64,000 nt of DNA, from positions 517,326 through 581,325 of the forward strand of contig OZ029920.1 of NCBI GenBank assembly GCA_964023275.1, read 5' to 3'. The translations under genes were made by a program, and so were the position numbers. Shown piece after piece: positions 33,861 through 44,824 of the stretch (position 1 is the first letter of the stretch; each line of letters starts with the position of its first letter). Below the pieces are notes generated by a model. The model ran no database searches. It had not been told where the DNA came from and saw only the letters and a program-made list of their open reading frames with translations. The stretch is from Norana najaformis (taxonomy: Eukaryota > Annelida > Clitellata > Crassiclitellata > Hormogastridae).

Positions 33861-34891
33861 TTGAACCCTTTTCTCGGCAGTTATTATGCAGCTAACGATC
33901 CCCTTGACGCATACGTAAATTTGGTTTGAAGTCTACAATATATCGTTAAACAAGGAATTATATATTTCAAGCGAAGAACAAAAAACCACTTAATTTTTTT
34001 AAAGTGTAGGTCTTTCCACGTAAATTGTGGACCAGTGTCTGATCGGATAATTAGGCCTAACCCTATGATATTCTCTTCTCTTCTGACACGCGGACGTCGT
34101 TCACCGCTAGGCTACGTGAATAAGGGTAAACTTCGGGAATTTCCTGTTGACCTTTCCCGATCGAACAGTCCATTAGGTAATCGAATCGAATCGAGTTAAT
34201 CGGACAATTACTTTAACGATTATTCGGTAGAATATTTAATTGCGTTAAATGGTGGCTGAAGCGGTCGATTGCGTTGACTGAACCTATACGGCCCAGAAGT
34301 AGACCTGAAGGGCTACACGTGGGCCGCTGGTTTACAAAGACAGATGGACGGAGCGAGAGACAGATGCGAAGGGGGACAGAAAGGAAGAGAAACCTATCGA
34401 AGAACAGAAAATCAAGTGTACAACACATATATTTTAATTAAAGACAATCTCATCTTCGGCCAAGTACATCGGAAGATTTAGAGCTTATGGTCTAATGTTC
34501 CGGCTGTTTGTTTGTTAATTTGTTTGTTTGTAGTTAATCAAATAACATCAAGCGTCGCATTTACAGTTTGCAGTCTTTGGCCCGTTTTCTTTTGACACGT
34601 TTTCAATGCAACTTATTAGTAATTATTAACTAAATTCCATAGATGGCACCATCAACACATGCTTATGTCTTACGCTTATGTTCTTCATAATTCCCTAGAT
34701 GGCGATATTGTGTAATCTCTCCTAAAATCTTATATTATATGCTGGAATTTAAGAAGGCAATTCTATTTTAAACTTTCTTTAAAATAATACAGATTTCTTT
34801 AATAAGAATTTGAAATACTAAATGCATTCCCTGAAATGTCGTCAAGGGTGTTTTTAGCACTAAAAACTACAAACGATATTAGGCTAAGAGT

Positions 34892-34928
34892 TTAGACACC
34901 TATAAATCGCTTAAAAGAGTATTATATA
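34892..34928 (+). repeat. Pi module
   Basis: TTAGACACCTATAAATCGC, 15 bases, TATATA; preceded by GATATTAGGCTAAGAG. Confidence 0.8.
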
Positions 34929-34956
34929 TTCCGCATATTGTCTTATTGTGTCTTTC

Positions 34957-35072
34957 ACTCCGCCATTGCCTTGTTTGTGGTAGTGCCACTAGCAAGCCTG
35001 GATAAAGGAGGAGGGCGACGGCTACGGCCTTTGATGCCATAAGCTGTCGTTAAACTAAGGAACTACTACTAC
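34957..35072 (+). repeat. Beta module, full
   Basis: ACTCCGCCATTGCCTTGTTT, GGATAAAGGAGGAGGGCGAC, GCCATAAGCTGTCGTTAAAC. It lies 28 bases downstream of the pi module, as at 19367/19411. Confidence 0.9.
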
Positions 35073-36142
35073 AATTGTGTGCGTTCAATATCACTTTCAA
35101 TCAAATTAATAAGAAAGGCGCATTGAAGAACAAATTGAAGTCAAAAGAGCCATCACGAAAGAACTAAGCTGAAGAAGAGCTGACTTATGTTGGGAGTCGC
35201 TGAAGATGCCATAAATACACCACCGATGGGTAGAAAACTTTTACAGTGTTGACTGTGGAGTCCAGCCCAAGAAACGGTAGTTGGTTACCTCTTTTATTTT
35301 TAAGAGGATAAAATACGCCGTTTGCTAGACTTTAACAAATGACGGCTAACATTTAGGCTGCTCTGCTCTTCTACCGAAAACCTTGCATTATTTTCAGTAA
35401 TGATATCCAGTGTTTAACTCTTCCAGTCTATCTATGCTTCATAATGCTTCCTAGTGAGTGTCTGGCTTTCATGTGCACTTCTCTGAAGGGGAATTATCAA
35501 ATTTAAGTTGTATTGCATTACATATTATATTAATTAAAACCACGGACGTTTTCCTTTCCCTTGCATTATCTTTTGTTAAAGGTAGGAAACATTCCATCAT
35601 ATTAAATGATATATGTATACAAAATAACCTTTATAGTCTAAAATGAATGATGATGTCCATTAGGAACTGATATCAACTTTACGGACCATTAAATCCGCCA
35701 CTGGCTTTTAGGACAAACCGTTGCGTAACAGGAAGAGACTACGATTTGGAAACAAACAACACAGGTTAAATACTCTTTAGCCTGTCTTACGGCCTCGCAG
35801 CCCTAGTGTATTTCGACGGTTTCTTCCCAAAGAAGTGTTACTTGGAATACCATTTTGGTACCTAAGAGAGATACGGATATATGAACAGACTCGTCCTTCC
35901 GACGGTTAGTCACCAGGGAAGAAGAAGAAGTTCATGTTGAGCTATTTATTTAATGCAGAGTACAACGTATTTTCTATGTGAATCCATCGCTCGTTATTGG
36001 ACAATCTATCCATTAACCACTGGCTCGAGTTAAACTCCAGCTGTCGGTTTCGGTGGAATAATCCGGTGTTCGTCTGCACCGACTTGCTTATACTGCTATA
36101 TGAATGAGTCACACGGCTTTAAGTGAAACGAAGAATTCATGA

Positions 36143-36177
<35 letters not shown>

Positions 36178-36502
36178 TGCAGACAGACGGAATCTGACAT
36201 TGTACTAATTTTCAATATTTGCCGAACCCTTATGGCATCAAAGGCCGATTGACGTCGATTGGAAACAATTTTGTACAGATTTCACTGTCAGGTATGAAAT
36301 TCACATGGATTTTAATAATTTATTTGGGGTGAAGGATCTTACCCAATTAATTAAATGAAAAATGAGCAGGGTCTATAGCTACATACAATAGCTATAGAAA
36401 AAAACGTGTACATTTACTTTTATTTTGTGGCTACCAGGGTTATTATCGTTAACTTTACCTTACAGACCCTACATAATGTAAATAGCGATGTGTGTGAAGT
36501 GG

Positions 36503-36604
36503 ACGTTTAACGACGCTGTTTCATAACGAAGATAATCAACGTCGCCCTCCTCTCTTTTTCAAGCTTGAGACTGGCACCACCCAACTAAAGGTAGTGGCGG
36601 AGTA
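36503..36604 (-). repeat. Gamma module
   Basis: GTTTAACGACGCTGTTTCAT, CAACGTCGCCCTCCTCTCTT, CTTGAGACTGGCACCACCCA. Partner of 1902-2008. Confidence 0.8.
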
Positions 36605-36712
36605 TCAGTCGTTCCAATGTTTAACGGTATATTATGGCATCAAAAGCCGTTGACATCCAACTTTCTTAAGATCCTTCATAAGATGGAAGTAACGAATTAA
36701 CGAAATAACGAT

Positions 36713-36753
36713 TATATATAATGTTATATACACTTGATTTTAAGGTGTCTAAG
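36713..36753 (-). repeat. Pi module with two TATA boxes
   Basis: TATATA at 36715 is 16 bases from ATTTTAAGGTGTCTAAGCG; a second TATATA lies only 6 bases away. Confidence 0.75.
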
Positions 36754-36992
36754 CGTACCCTGATATTATCAAGCAGTGCCACTTCCTTCGCCGTCTGACT
36801 CACAGTGTCCAGTTGGAGTACTTATTTCATAGCTCACATCGTTAGAGGGCGCAAGTGGGGCATAATTCTTGAAATCTCTGCCCTGGTGCGGATCTGAACG
36901 ATATACACTTATTATGGTTGAAAGGGCCGTTCACGTAGACCTAACATAAACTAGTATTTTGAATATAGATAGAGGTGGAGAGGATTTGATGA

Positions 36993-37030
36993 ATATAAAG
37001 CACCGGAAGCAATCATTTAAAGGTGTCTAA
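36993..37030 (-). repeat. Pi module
   Basis: ATATAA, 16 bases, ATTTAAAGGTGTCTAATTG. Confidence 0.75.
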
Positions 37031-37287
37031 TTGGAATCATGGATTGTTAGTAATAAAATAGTACCCAGAGTTTAATGACATCTTCTGGCTTTCAAGACCA
37101 TACGCGTAGACCTCCTCATCCCTTGCATTTAATTACCATTGAAAAATTCCCAATTTTCAGAGTTTTATTTCTCATATGCAAAATTAATTTTAGCTGTATC
37201 TAATATGGCTACCAGGGCCGTTGACGTCAACCTTTCTTTACAATCAGTCAAAGTTTAGATCTCGCGATACAACAAATGAGGTTTATA

Positions 37288-37390
37288 TAGTAGTTCCGCA
37301 GTTTAACGACAGCTTATGGCTTCAAAGGCCGTTACCGTCGCCCTCCTCCTTTATCCAGGCTTGGGACTGGCTCTACCCCCAAACAAAGAG
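37288..37390 (-). repeat. Beta module, full
   Basis: TAGTAGTTCCGCAG, GACAGCTTATGGCTTCAAAG, CTCCTCCTTTATCCAGGCTT. Partner of 1119-1219. Confidence 0.85.
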
Positions 37391-37959
37391 GTTTATATAA
37401 CGTTGAAAATGCCCTACTTATTGGTGTACAAGCATCGCCTTATGATATTGGCAGTGGTCATCCTGGTAGAGTTTGCGGACAGACCAACGCTTTGGAAGCC
37501 CGACCAATTCGAAAGAGGGCGGATAATCGTAACACCATGCAGTGCGATACAATACAATGCATTAACGTAGAATGCAACAGAAATCTTATAATGCTCCTTT
37601 ACAAAGCAAGTTCGAGTTTAGAGGGAAAGACAGCAGATAAACACTATTACTACCAATGGCGTATCCAGGATTGCTTGCATTATATAAATAGTTATTACTT
37701 CTGTAGACCTAGTTCCTTCTTGAATCAGAGTACAGCCTACCGCATTGACGGATTTCTACGGGAGAATGGTTCGCTGCAATTAATTAATTCAATCCTTCAT
37801 TCGTTCATTCATTTAGCTAGAGCATTACTATAGCGTCTGTAGCAGATATTAACTCCGAGGTGCTCCCAGCCCCGGTGAAAGGCAAAAGTTTTCAAGTATC
37901 GGTAAAAGGTAAATTTATAGTCAACGCCTTCAGCTAAAATCGATGTTTGAAATTTTCTG

Positions 37960-38885
37960 CTAGGCTGGCAACTTCAATTTTGCATAAGGAGATATTAGTG
38001 CTGGTTTTGGCAACTTCGCGTGAATCTTCCACTCAATCGGTTTGTCGTTGATGAAATTCTTAATTGGGACAAATCTAACGTCATCTCTGGGTTTCCATGT
38101 ATCTCTACCATCTTCATCCGTTTCGTTGATTCCTCCTCCGATGACAAAGAGTCGTTCGTTCTCAAGAACTAGACCAAAATGAAGGACGTCAGTCTTAAAT
38201 TGTTTTCGTTTTTGCCAAGTCTCCTTTACAAAGTTAAATATAAAACAAGTCTCTTCTCCAACCAAAACAACAGATGTCTCCCAAAGTGCAGCTCGCAACA
38301 AGTAATGAGGGCGTGGCATTGGTTTCGAAAGAAGAGTGCATGTGTTCAATTTAGTGTTGTACACTTGAACGTCATTCAACGCCTTGTCATCTTTATCCAT
38401 TCCACCGAAAATGTAGAGCGAAGTCTTGAATGGAACACAGTTGCCTGAATTCTGGACATAGTGACTGAGTTTTCCAACTGTAGAGCACATGCTGGTGACT
38501 GCGTTGTAGGCTTCGACGCTGTCTAGAAATCTTTCATCTTCATCCACATATCCTCCACAGATGTACAGTACTTCATCGATAAACGCTGTGCTGTGTCTGC
38601 GTCGGCCTTGAACTAAAGAAGCGCATTTCATCCAACCGGAAGCCAAGTTGTATTTCCAGATTTCATCTTTATTGGCTCCTATTCCTGCAACGTACATTGT
38701 ATTACAGTAAACGGCGGCTGAGGCTTCATACTTCATTGTAGTCGGTATTTGTTGCTGAGTCGAAATTTCATTTGGACGACGCAGATTTATTTGGATGACG
38801 TCTTTTGTTATGGTCGTATCATCAGTATTTAATCCCACGACAATTGCATTGTTCTCAAACTGTGCAGTGGTTTCTGTTTCAGCTG
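37960..38885 (-). CDS. TRIM-Kelch protein, exon 2 (Kelch domain)
   Basis: On the minus strand a polypyrimidine stretch ending TTTCTTTTAG precedes the exon, which starts CAGCTGAAAC and ends at TAG 37960-37962. It joins in frame (phase 1) to exon 1. The product has about five Kelch blades, seen as MYVAGIG, LYICGGYVDED, LYIFGGMDKDD, VVLVGEE and LFVIGGG, with W/Y pairs such as EIWKYN. Kelch propellers of this kind usually bind substrates. The open frame runs on upstream to 39090, but that part lacks Kelch character and is read here as intron. The last 192 bases are duplicated at 2-193. Confidence 0.85.
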
Positions 38886-39424
38886 CTAAAAGAAATATAC
38901 CGTGCGAGTGAAAAAACCACCTGCGACAACTATTATTTACATACAGTAGGCGCAAAACACGCATAAATGTAAGAAAATTCAAAGGGATTTTAATTTTTAT
39001 TGTAACGCGTAACAATTTTTTAAATGTTGGACGGTCTCTCCTTAAATATGACGTCATTGTGACGTCATTTGTGGCGTATTTTTTCCCCACTCACACTTCA
39101 CATTGATAATTGATAAATGCATGTACTATACACTGTGAATGAAAAAGCCACCTGTTTTCATTTCTTATTCTAATCGCGTATCAAACATGTAACTATGTTA
39201 AATAAAACGGACAATTGCTCTTTTCCGTTTCAATGAAGACATCCAGCTGAGACTCCTGCTAACATTTTACAGTAGGCCTATATAGAGAGAAAAATATTGT
39301 AATTTATGAGAATACTGCAGTTTGACTTTTAGATATCAAAGTTTTATTACTACCTAACGAATTTATTACTAGTTTATTACTACCTATACCACAATTCCCG
39401 GTTAGTAAAACTCTTATCCTCTGC

Positions 39425-39500
39425 AACTCGAACCCCGGCCTAGTGAGATATTGATCCGCTTATGCATCTTAGCCAAGTTGCGCTATTGCGCAGTTCTCTA
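39425..39500 (-). other. tRNA-like segment in the intron
   Basis: The minus strand reads GCGCAATAGCGCAACTTGGC, TAAGATGCATAAGCGG and then GGGGTTCGAGTTGC, a good B box at tRNA distance. The cloverleaf cannot be closed by eye. A SINE head is the most likely reading. Confidence 0.4.
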
Positions 39501-39591
39501 CGCTCGTGAAAACAGAAGTTTCGAGAAATGTCCTGTCTGTTGTAGCGCATATTTCTCGCAAAGCTAGGATAATTATTTTCTATGGTGAAAA

Positions 39592-39668
39592 TGATGATGA
39601 TGATGATGATGACGATGATGGTGGTGGGTGGGTAATGGTGGTGAAAATGATGATGATGATGATGATGT

Positions 39669-39721
<53 letters not shown>

Positions 39722-39722
39722 A
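39592..39722 (+). repeat. (GAT)n microsatellite
   Basis: ATGATG units with GGTGGTGGGTGGG in the middle. Encoded poly-His, poly-Asp and poly-Met frames are artefacts. Confidence 0.95.
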
Positions 39723-39808
39723 TGAATATCGTTGCATCGTGCCATTGGCTTTTTAAACTCGGCCTAATCGTAATCGTGAACTCAAGATTTCTACAGCGCC
39801 CAAGAATG

Positions 39809-40330
39809 CTAAGTCCAGGAAACCAGCTTATTCACAGGCACTGAATCAAACGTCTTTCGGATAAATCGATAGACAAGAAGGGTTCGGTTCCAGATCAAGA
39901 TCCAAGAATCATGCCGGCAGACAGTCAGACGGTTACACCGAGTGACGTTTGGAATTCGATCTACAGGATAGATAAGGGGAAGAAGAGGAATCATTATAGG
40001 ATCTGCGGAAGAGGAGTGTTTTCGGCTTTGAGTGGAAGACCTGCTCAGAGGTTGCAAGGGGTAAAGTGTTTTGGTCAGTTCGTACGATGGGTCAGTTAAT
40101 AATTGTCGTAATTCTACTGGGAGTTTATTCCAGAGGGGCGGGACAGCTATGTGGCTAGGCAGCGATTTCCAAATTTTAAGGATGAGGTGACGGGAGGGCG
40201 AAGAAGTGTTAAGGCAAAACAGGAGAGGGTTCAAAGGAGTGGTTGCATTGTAAATAACTGACGAAGATATGAGGGTTGGAAGGATTGAAGTGTGTTGTAT
40301 GTAAGTGATAGGACTTTGCACTCTTTTCAT
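39809..40330 (-). pseudogene. CR1-like LINE C-terminal fragment in the intron
   Basis: An open frame on the minus strand contains PPLWNKLPVELRQLLTDP, the conserved end of CR1-type reverse transcriptases (family knowledge), preceded by a degraded PLLFCLNTSSPSRH. It ends near GGCGCTGTAGAAATCTTGAG, a typical LINE 3' ending. It lies in the same direction as the host gene. 5' truncated; a related tail is at 63195-63350. Confidence 0.65.
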
Positions 40331-40488
40331 TCAAATATTTTGAGATCGAAAAAGATGATGATGATGATGTTGATGTTGATGTTGATGATGATGATAAAGA
40401 TTATCGCTGCTTCCTTACAGTAAAATCCATTAAATAGCAGTTCTAGGCTAGTGTAAAATTTAAAAAACCACTATAAGCAACCTTTTAC

Positions 40489-41614
40489 CTAGAATGCGAC
40501 CAACAATGTTGTTGTTCGACTCCCATAACAGTTCCCGTAGATCTGCAGGCTTGAATGAAACTTCGATAGATTTATATGGTCGATCTATGAATTCTTCGCG
40601 ATCTTTCTCCAACTCAACTGCTCTCGTCATGACTTCATCTATAGAGCTGCAGATGTCGCTGGCTGATCCTTTTGATCTTAGCTGAGTACAGTAAGCTCCG
40701 AAACTTGTTAATATTGTGCAGCATCTGTCTATTTCTTCAATTGTGTGTTCGAATTCCTTTAAATGTCTGCTTTTCGCCAGATGGAGTTCTTCTAAAAGAA
40801 TTCTTGTGTGTTGGTCTATCATATTCTTAAGCTCCAAAGATCTTTTACGAATTGCATCTTCTTTCTCCAAAATATCATTTAGAAAATTTGTTTTTCTCTG
40901 TTCCACATTCGTTTTCAACGACAACATCTCATCACTGTAGTTCGACATCTTCCATGCATGTTTTTCTATATTGTAACGAAATTCTTTGTCGAACGTGGCG
41001 ACATCTTTGCAATCATGTAACTTATGGCTCTCAACGAAACACGAGACACAAACGATGTGTTTGCAGTTGTCACAATAGAAATCTAAGGGTTTCTGATTGT
41101 GTTTGCTGCAATGTTTTGCTTGAAAAGTTGACCTAGTTCCTTCATCTGTTTTGCTTCCAATTTGCACAGTTTTGTGAGATTTGCTTGGTTGCAGCATCAG
41201 ATGCTGTTTTGAGCAGTCGTCACAGTACTTTTTTTGACAATCTATGCATTGCACAGTAGCTTCATGAATGTTTGTTGCGTCGGTCTTTTTATGCATTTTG
41301 CAGATATCACAAGGTGTGGTTGTCTTACTTTGTTCCAAGTTCGTCGTCGTCTGAATTAGATTCTCCATGAAGAAATTTTTCTGCAGACCAGCGATGCCTT
41401 CCACTGGAATAATGAACTCCTTTCTACACAAGGGACAAGGCATCTTGTCTCCTTGTTTCTTGTTTGCCGCTTCTCCCGTTCGACTGAGACATTGAAAACA
41501 AAATGTATGAACGCATGGCAACATTCTTGGATCCGTGAATTCGTTGGTGCAGATTGAGCACTCAGTTACGTCTTTCAGTTGTCTTACACGGCTCTGTTCT
41601 CCTCCAGCTGTCAT
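40489..41614 (-). CDS. TRIM-Kelch protein, exon 1 (RING, B-boxes, coiled coil)
   Basis: It starts at ATG 41614 and ends at the donor CTAG|GTAAAAGG (375 codons plus one base). Residues 19-63 form a C3HC4 RING with C19, C22, C34, H36, C39, C42, C60 and C63. A first B-box follows (CDICKMHKK ... CIDCQKKYCDDCSKQH, about 100-138), then a second (KHCSKHNQKPLDFYCDNC ... CVSCFVESHKLHDC, about 165-205) and a heptad-like helical region (about 215-310). With exon 2 the protein would be 683 residues. RING E3 ligases of the TRIM class transfer ubiquitin, and the Kelch part would choose substrates. Splice joining was inferred from consensus sites and matching phase, not from transcripts. Confidence 0.88.
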
Positions 41615-41686
41615 GTTTACTGTTTTATTCTACATATAACCAAAATTTGACAAACTGGAATAAGGTTCATCAATTCGCAAAAACTA

Positions 41687-44038
41687 CACTGGTCAACATA
41701 GAAATCGTTACTGACTGGAAAAGGCCCTAATGTGTAGCATCTTGGTGTGCTGAACACGAATATAACCATAAAATTTTTTTATTGGCTCTCGTTTTGAAAA
41801 TATTTCATATAGTTCATTTTTTATGTTTCACCATGCAAATTTATGCAGTAGGGCTGCGACAATATCCTAAATAAGTCTAGAATGATGTAATATTCCACCT
41901 CATTGCATAATCCCATCATGGACACATCATGCACAGTTGATTACGTCATTTTCTGATGCAATGTAAAACTACAGCCAGTCGGCTGCTGACGTAAGATGAC
42001 TTCAGCAGTGTACTATATAAAGCGAGTCGGAACGGTTGAGCATTTACAATATTACAGACTTTGTGCGAGACATTTTAAGTTACTGTTTTATAAAACTATT
42101 ATTACTTTATCCATTTAGATACAATACAGAACAGTAATGCCTCGGAAGTGCGTAAATACTGTGGACAACTTTTGTTTCATTTGTGGGGAAGTGACATTTG
42201 CCAACCAGAAGAAAAGTATCACTTATCAAGTCAAGAAGGGATATCATGCTTACTTCGAATGCAAGGTTGGTGACCAAGACAAGCCATGGGCCCCGCATAT
42301 ATGCTGTGCTACATGTACAACACAGCTTTCACAGTGGTTGAATGGCAAAAGACCATCAATGCCGTTTGCAGTTCCCATGGTGTGGAGAGAGCAAAGCAAC
42401 CACGTAGATGACTGTTATTTCTGCTTGGTTCCTCCTCTTTCCGGTGGAATAACGAAGCAAAAGAAGTCGACAATAGTCTACCCAAACATTCCGTCAGCAT
42501 TGAGACCAGTTCCACATGGTGATGGACTTCCTATTCCAGAACCTCCAGCAGAATATATTTTCCTTGATTCATCTGATGAGGACAAGGATGAGCCGACATG
42601 TTCTTCTCCTGGTCCGTCAGCGTGCAGTGATGCCGATTTTCACTGTGGTGCATCATCAACCCCACACAGAATAACACAGGAAGAACTAAATGACCTTGTT
42701 CGTGATTTGGACTTATCCAAAAACAAGGCAGAATTGCTGGGATCAAGACTCCAACAATGGAATCTTCTAGAAGAAGATGTCACAATTACTTCATATAGAA
42801 AGCGCCATCAGCAGATGGAACCTTTCTTTATGAAGGAAGGTAATCTGGTATTCTGTTCCAATATTGACGACCTCATGAATGCCTTACAGATCACTCATGA
42901 CCCACAAGAATGGAGACTCTTTGTAGACTCTTCAACACTGAGTCTTAAGGCTGTGCTTTTGCACAATGGAAACCGTCTTCCATCTATTCCATTAGCGCAT
43001 GCTGTCCACATGAAAGAGACATACGATAACCTAAAACAGCTACTGCATTCCATTGACTATAACAGGTACAAGTGGCACCTGTGTGGTGATTTGAAGGTAG
43101 TTGCCATTTTAATGGGACTGCAGCAAGGATATACAAAATATATGTGTTTCTTGTGTGAGTGGGATAGCCGAGCAAGAGAGTTGCACTACGTGCGGAAGGA
43201 ATGGACTCCCAGACAAAATATGGCAGTTGGACAGAAGAATATCCAGCACCCAGCTCTGGTCGAGGCTCACAAAATCCTACTACCACCCCTTCACATCAAA
43301 CTAGGTTTGGTGAAGAACTTCGTGAAAGCCATGGACCGCACTTCGCCAGCTTTCCGATACCTGCATGAAAAATTCCCTCGACTCAGCGAAGCAAAGATTA
43401 AAGAGGGAGTTTTTGTGGGTCCTCAGATTAGAGAACTCTTCAAAGATGACCGCTTCAACAACTTGCTGGAGGGTGATGCGAAACAAGCATGGAATGCTTT
43501 TCGTCTAGTGTCTACAGACTTTCTGGGGAATGTTAGGGCAGAAAACTACAAGGAACTAGTAGAAGACATGCTCAAGCAGTACCAGAAATTTCGCTGCAAT
43601 ATGTCTCTGAAGATGCATTTCCTTCATTCCCATCTGGATTTCTTCCCTGACAACTGTGGTATGGTTAGTGACGAACATGGCGAACGTTTTCATCAAGATA
43701 TCGCAACAATGGAGCAAAGGTACCAGGGAAAATGGTCCACTACAATGTTGGCTGACTACTGCTGGACACTCCGCAGAGATGCTCCCGAACAGCTGTACAA
43801 GAGACAGGCAAAAAATCTAAGAACTAGTCTATGACCTGGTTTTTACAAATATTAACTGTAAGTGTATCACTATTGGCATGCATTGTGCGATATAAAATTA
43901 CTTCATTTCAGATTACAAAAAAACTAGAGCCAATTCGGCATTTTCACTGTCATATTCGTGTTCAGCACATACAAATTGATAAGAACTGACTAATTTCATT
44001 TCAGTAACATGACTTTTGTAAAAATTTGTTGTCCAGTG
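41687..44038 (+). mobile_element. DNA transposon with long imperfect inverted ends
   Basis: The left end is CACTGGTCAACA; the right end on the minus strand is CACTGGACAACA. Inside both ends lies TGTGCTGAACACGAATAT (41746-41763; minus 43969-43952), followed by matching ATTGGCTCT and GTTTTT blocks. The inverted ends extend over about 120-130 bp. The element spans 2352 bp and contains one uninterrupted ORF. I could not identify a target duplication beside the ends. It sits just upstream of the TRIM-Kelch start codon, in the opposite direction. Confidence 0.85.
42137..43834 (+). CDS. Transposon-encoded protein, probable transposase, 565 aa
   Basis: The ORF is intact from ATG to TGA. The N-terminus has paired cysteines: CFIC at about 13-16, an ICCATC group at about 55-60 and CYFC at about 94-97, suggesting zinc binding. 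The middle contains FVDSSTLSLKAVLLHNG, HLCGDLKVVAILMGLQ and YMCFLCEWDSR; later comes SDEHGERFHQDI. The acidic residues in VDSS, CGDLK and DEHGE are candidates for a DDE-type catalytic triad (inference). From memory, similar uncharacterised proteins are common in arthropod and other invertebrate genomes; this was not checked. The position between matching inverted ends supports a transposase. An acidic low-complexity stretch (DSSDEDKDE) lies near residue 150. Confidence 0.75.
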   Translation: MPRKCVNTVDNFCFICGEVTFANQKKSITYQVKKGYHAYFECKVGDQDKPWAPHICCATCTTQLSQWLNGKRPSMPFAVPMVWREQSNHVDDCYFCLVPPLSGGITKQKKSTIVYPNIPSALRPVPHGDGLPIPEPPAEYIFLDSSDEDKDEPTCSSPGPSACSDADFHCGASSTPHRITQEELNDLVRDLDLSKNKAELLGSRLQQWNLLEEDVTITSYRKRHQQMEPFFMKEGNLVFCSNIDDLMNALQITHDPQEWRLFVDSSTLSLKAVLLHNGNRLPSIPLAHAVHMKETYDNLKQLLHSIDYNRYKWHLCGDLKVVAILMGLQQGYTKYMCFLCEWDSRARELHYVRKEWTPRQNMAVGQKNIQHPALVEAHKILLPPLHIKLGLVKNFVKAMDRTSPAFRYLHEKFPRLSEAKIKEGVFVGPQIRELFKDDRFNNLLEGDAKQAWNAFRLVSTDFLGNVRAENYKELVEDMLKQYQKFRCNMSLKMHFLHSHLDFFPDNCGMVSDEHGERFHQDIATMEQRYQGKWSTTMLADYCWTLRRDAPEQLYKRQAKNLRTSL

Positions 44039-44819
44039 ATTTACGTAACGAGACCGTGTTTGAATTCTTATGTGAAACATTTAAAAAAAAATAGAACTGT
44101 TGAAGATGAATATGGTTTATGGTCATGTGATTGTTAGTGTGAATCTCCCGATAAGAAATTTGATTAGCCACAACTCATTAATTTTAAGGAAATCATCAAA
44201 GATTAAGTGTCGAAGAATAAGTTTCAATGACATAAAGAGTAATAAATTTGAACTTGTTTCTAAGTGCTATCGTACACGGGGATCTAAAATAAAACTGAAA
44301 CAAAGCGAAGCAACAGTTTTGTTCATGACTTTCGGATCTATCAAGCGCTTACTGGCAGACAAAGAGATTAATGCTTCTCAGAATATAAATATTCAGTTAA
44401 GTAATTCGACATTGAAGCAATGACTGGCCGATGATCGAGTGCTTATGACCAAGAGCCTTGTGCCTTTTGATATTTGAATAATAAATTAGTTAACTGCGAA
44501 ACCTACGGTTGTGGTTAAAGTAAGAGACCACCCGTCATCTTTGTCAAGGTTTTCCTCCACTTCATCTTCATCTTTGGCACCAACACCCGAGAAGGTAACT
44601 CGGCCAATCAGATGTAATTTAGGCACATTTGGAAATCTCGCGACCTCATGTTATACCGGAAAGATGTTTAAAACCTTGCTTACTCCACAATGATAAAAAA
44701 TAATTTGGTTCAATAACATTATTTGCAATTTTATAATTATTTATCATTTTTGTACATGACCAATAACAAATATGGTTTGGCCTTATGTTTCCGTTCATTA
44801 ATAATTTGAAAAGTAACAG
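44039..44819. other. No gene recognised
   Basis: AT-rich sequence. One short open frame at 44100-44423 is basic and matches no family I know. Confidence 0.5.
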
Positions 44820-44824
44820 TTGAA

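Larger units (their letters stand above)
31070..37957. repeat. Module mosaic in the right arm; no gene recognised
   Basis: It mirrors 194-7050. Alpha copies lie near 32820-32860, 33900-33960, 36420-36460 and 37200-37235; the last has the palindrome GTTGACGTCAAC. 33980-34860 and 35090-36090 are unique within the arm pair, with no module and no gene visible. The AATAT-rich tract 31741-32030 corresponds to the minisatellite of the left arm. Confidence 0.75.
30920..38151 (-). repeat. Right arm of large inverted repeat
   Basis: Reverse complement of 1-7185 in the same module order. It lacks the 354-bp insertion of the left arm, carries about 365 bp more near 31245-31640 and has a private 45-bp insertion at 33190-33234. 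Homology extends into the coding end of the TRIM-Kelch gene at its outer side and would continue outside the window for the left copy. Confidence 0.92.
38886..40488 (-). other. Intron of the TRIM-Kelch gene
   Basis: The donor is CTAG|GTAAAAGG at the 40489/40488 boundary and the acceptor is TTTCTTTTAG|CAGCTG at 38886/38885. It contains a CR1-like LINE tail (39809-40330), GAT repeats (39592-39722 and 40352-40395) and a tRNA-like segment (39425-39500). All gene-like open frames in it come from these repeats. Confidence 0.75.

Noticed and set aside
1..38151. Inverted repeat as an assembly mirror artefact
   Set aside because: Arms differ by many substitutions and by private insertions and deletions, which a duplicated contig would not show.
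38886..39090. N-terminal extension of the Kelch open frame up to 39090
   Set aside because: It has no Kelch character, and a strong acceptor TTTCTTTTAG at 38886 matches the exon 1 donor in phase.
39440..39844. Poly-His and poly-Met/Asp open frames
   Set aside because: Translations of the GAT microsatellite in the intron.
42107..43486. Minus-strand open frames under the transposon ORF
   Set aside because: Antisense shadows; only the plus frame has conserved cysteine pairs and full length.
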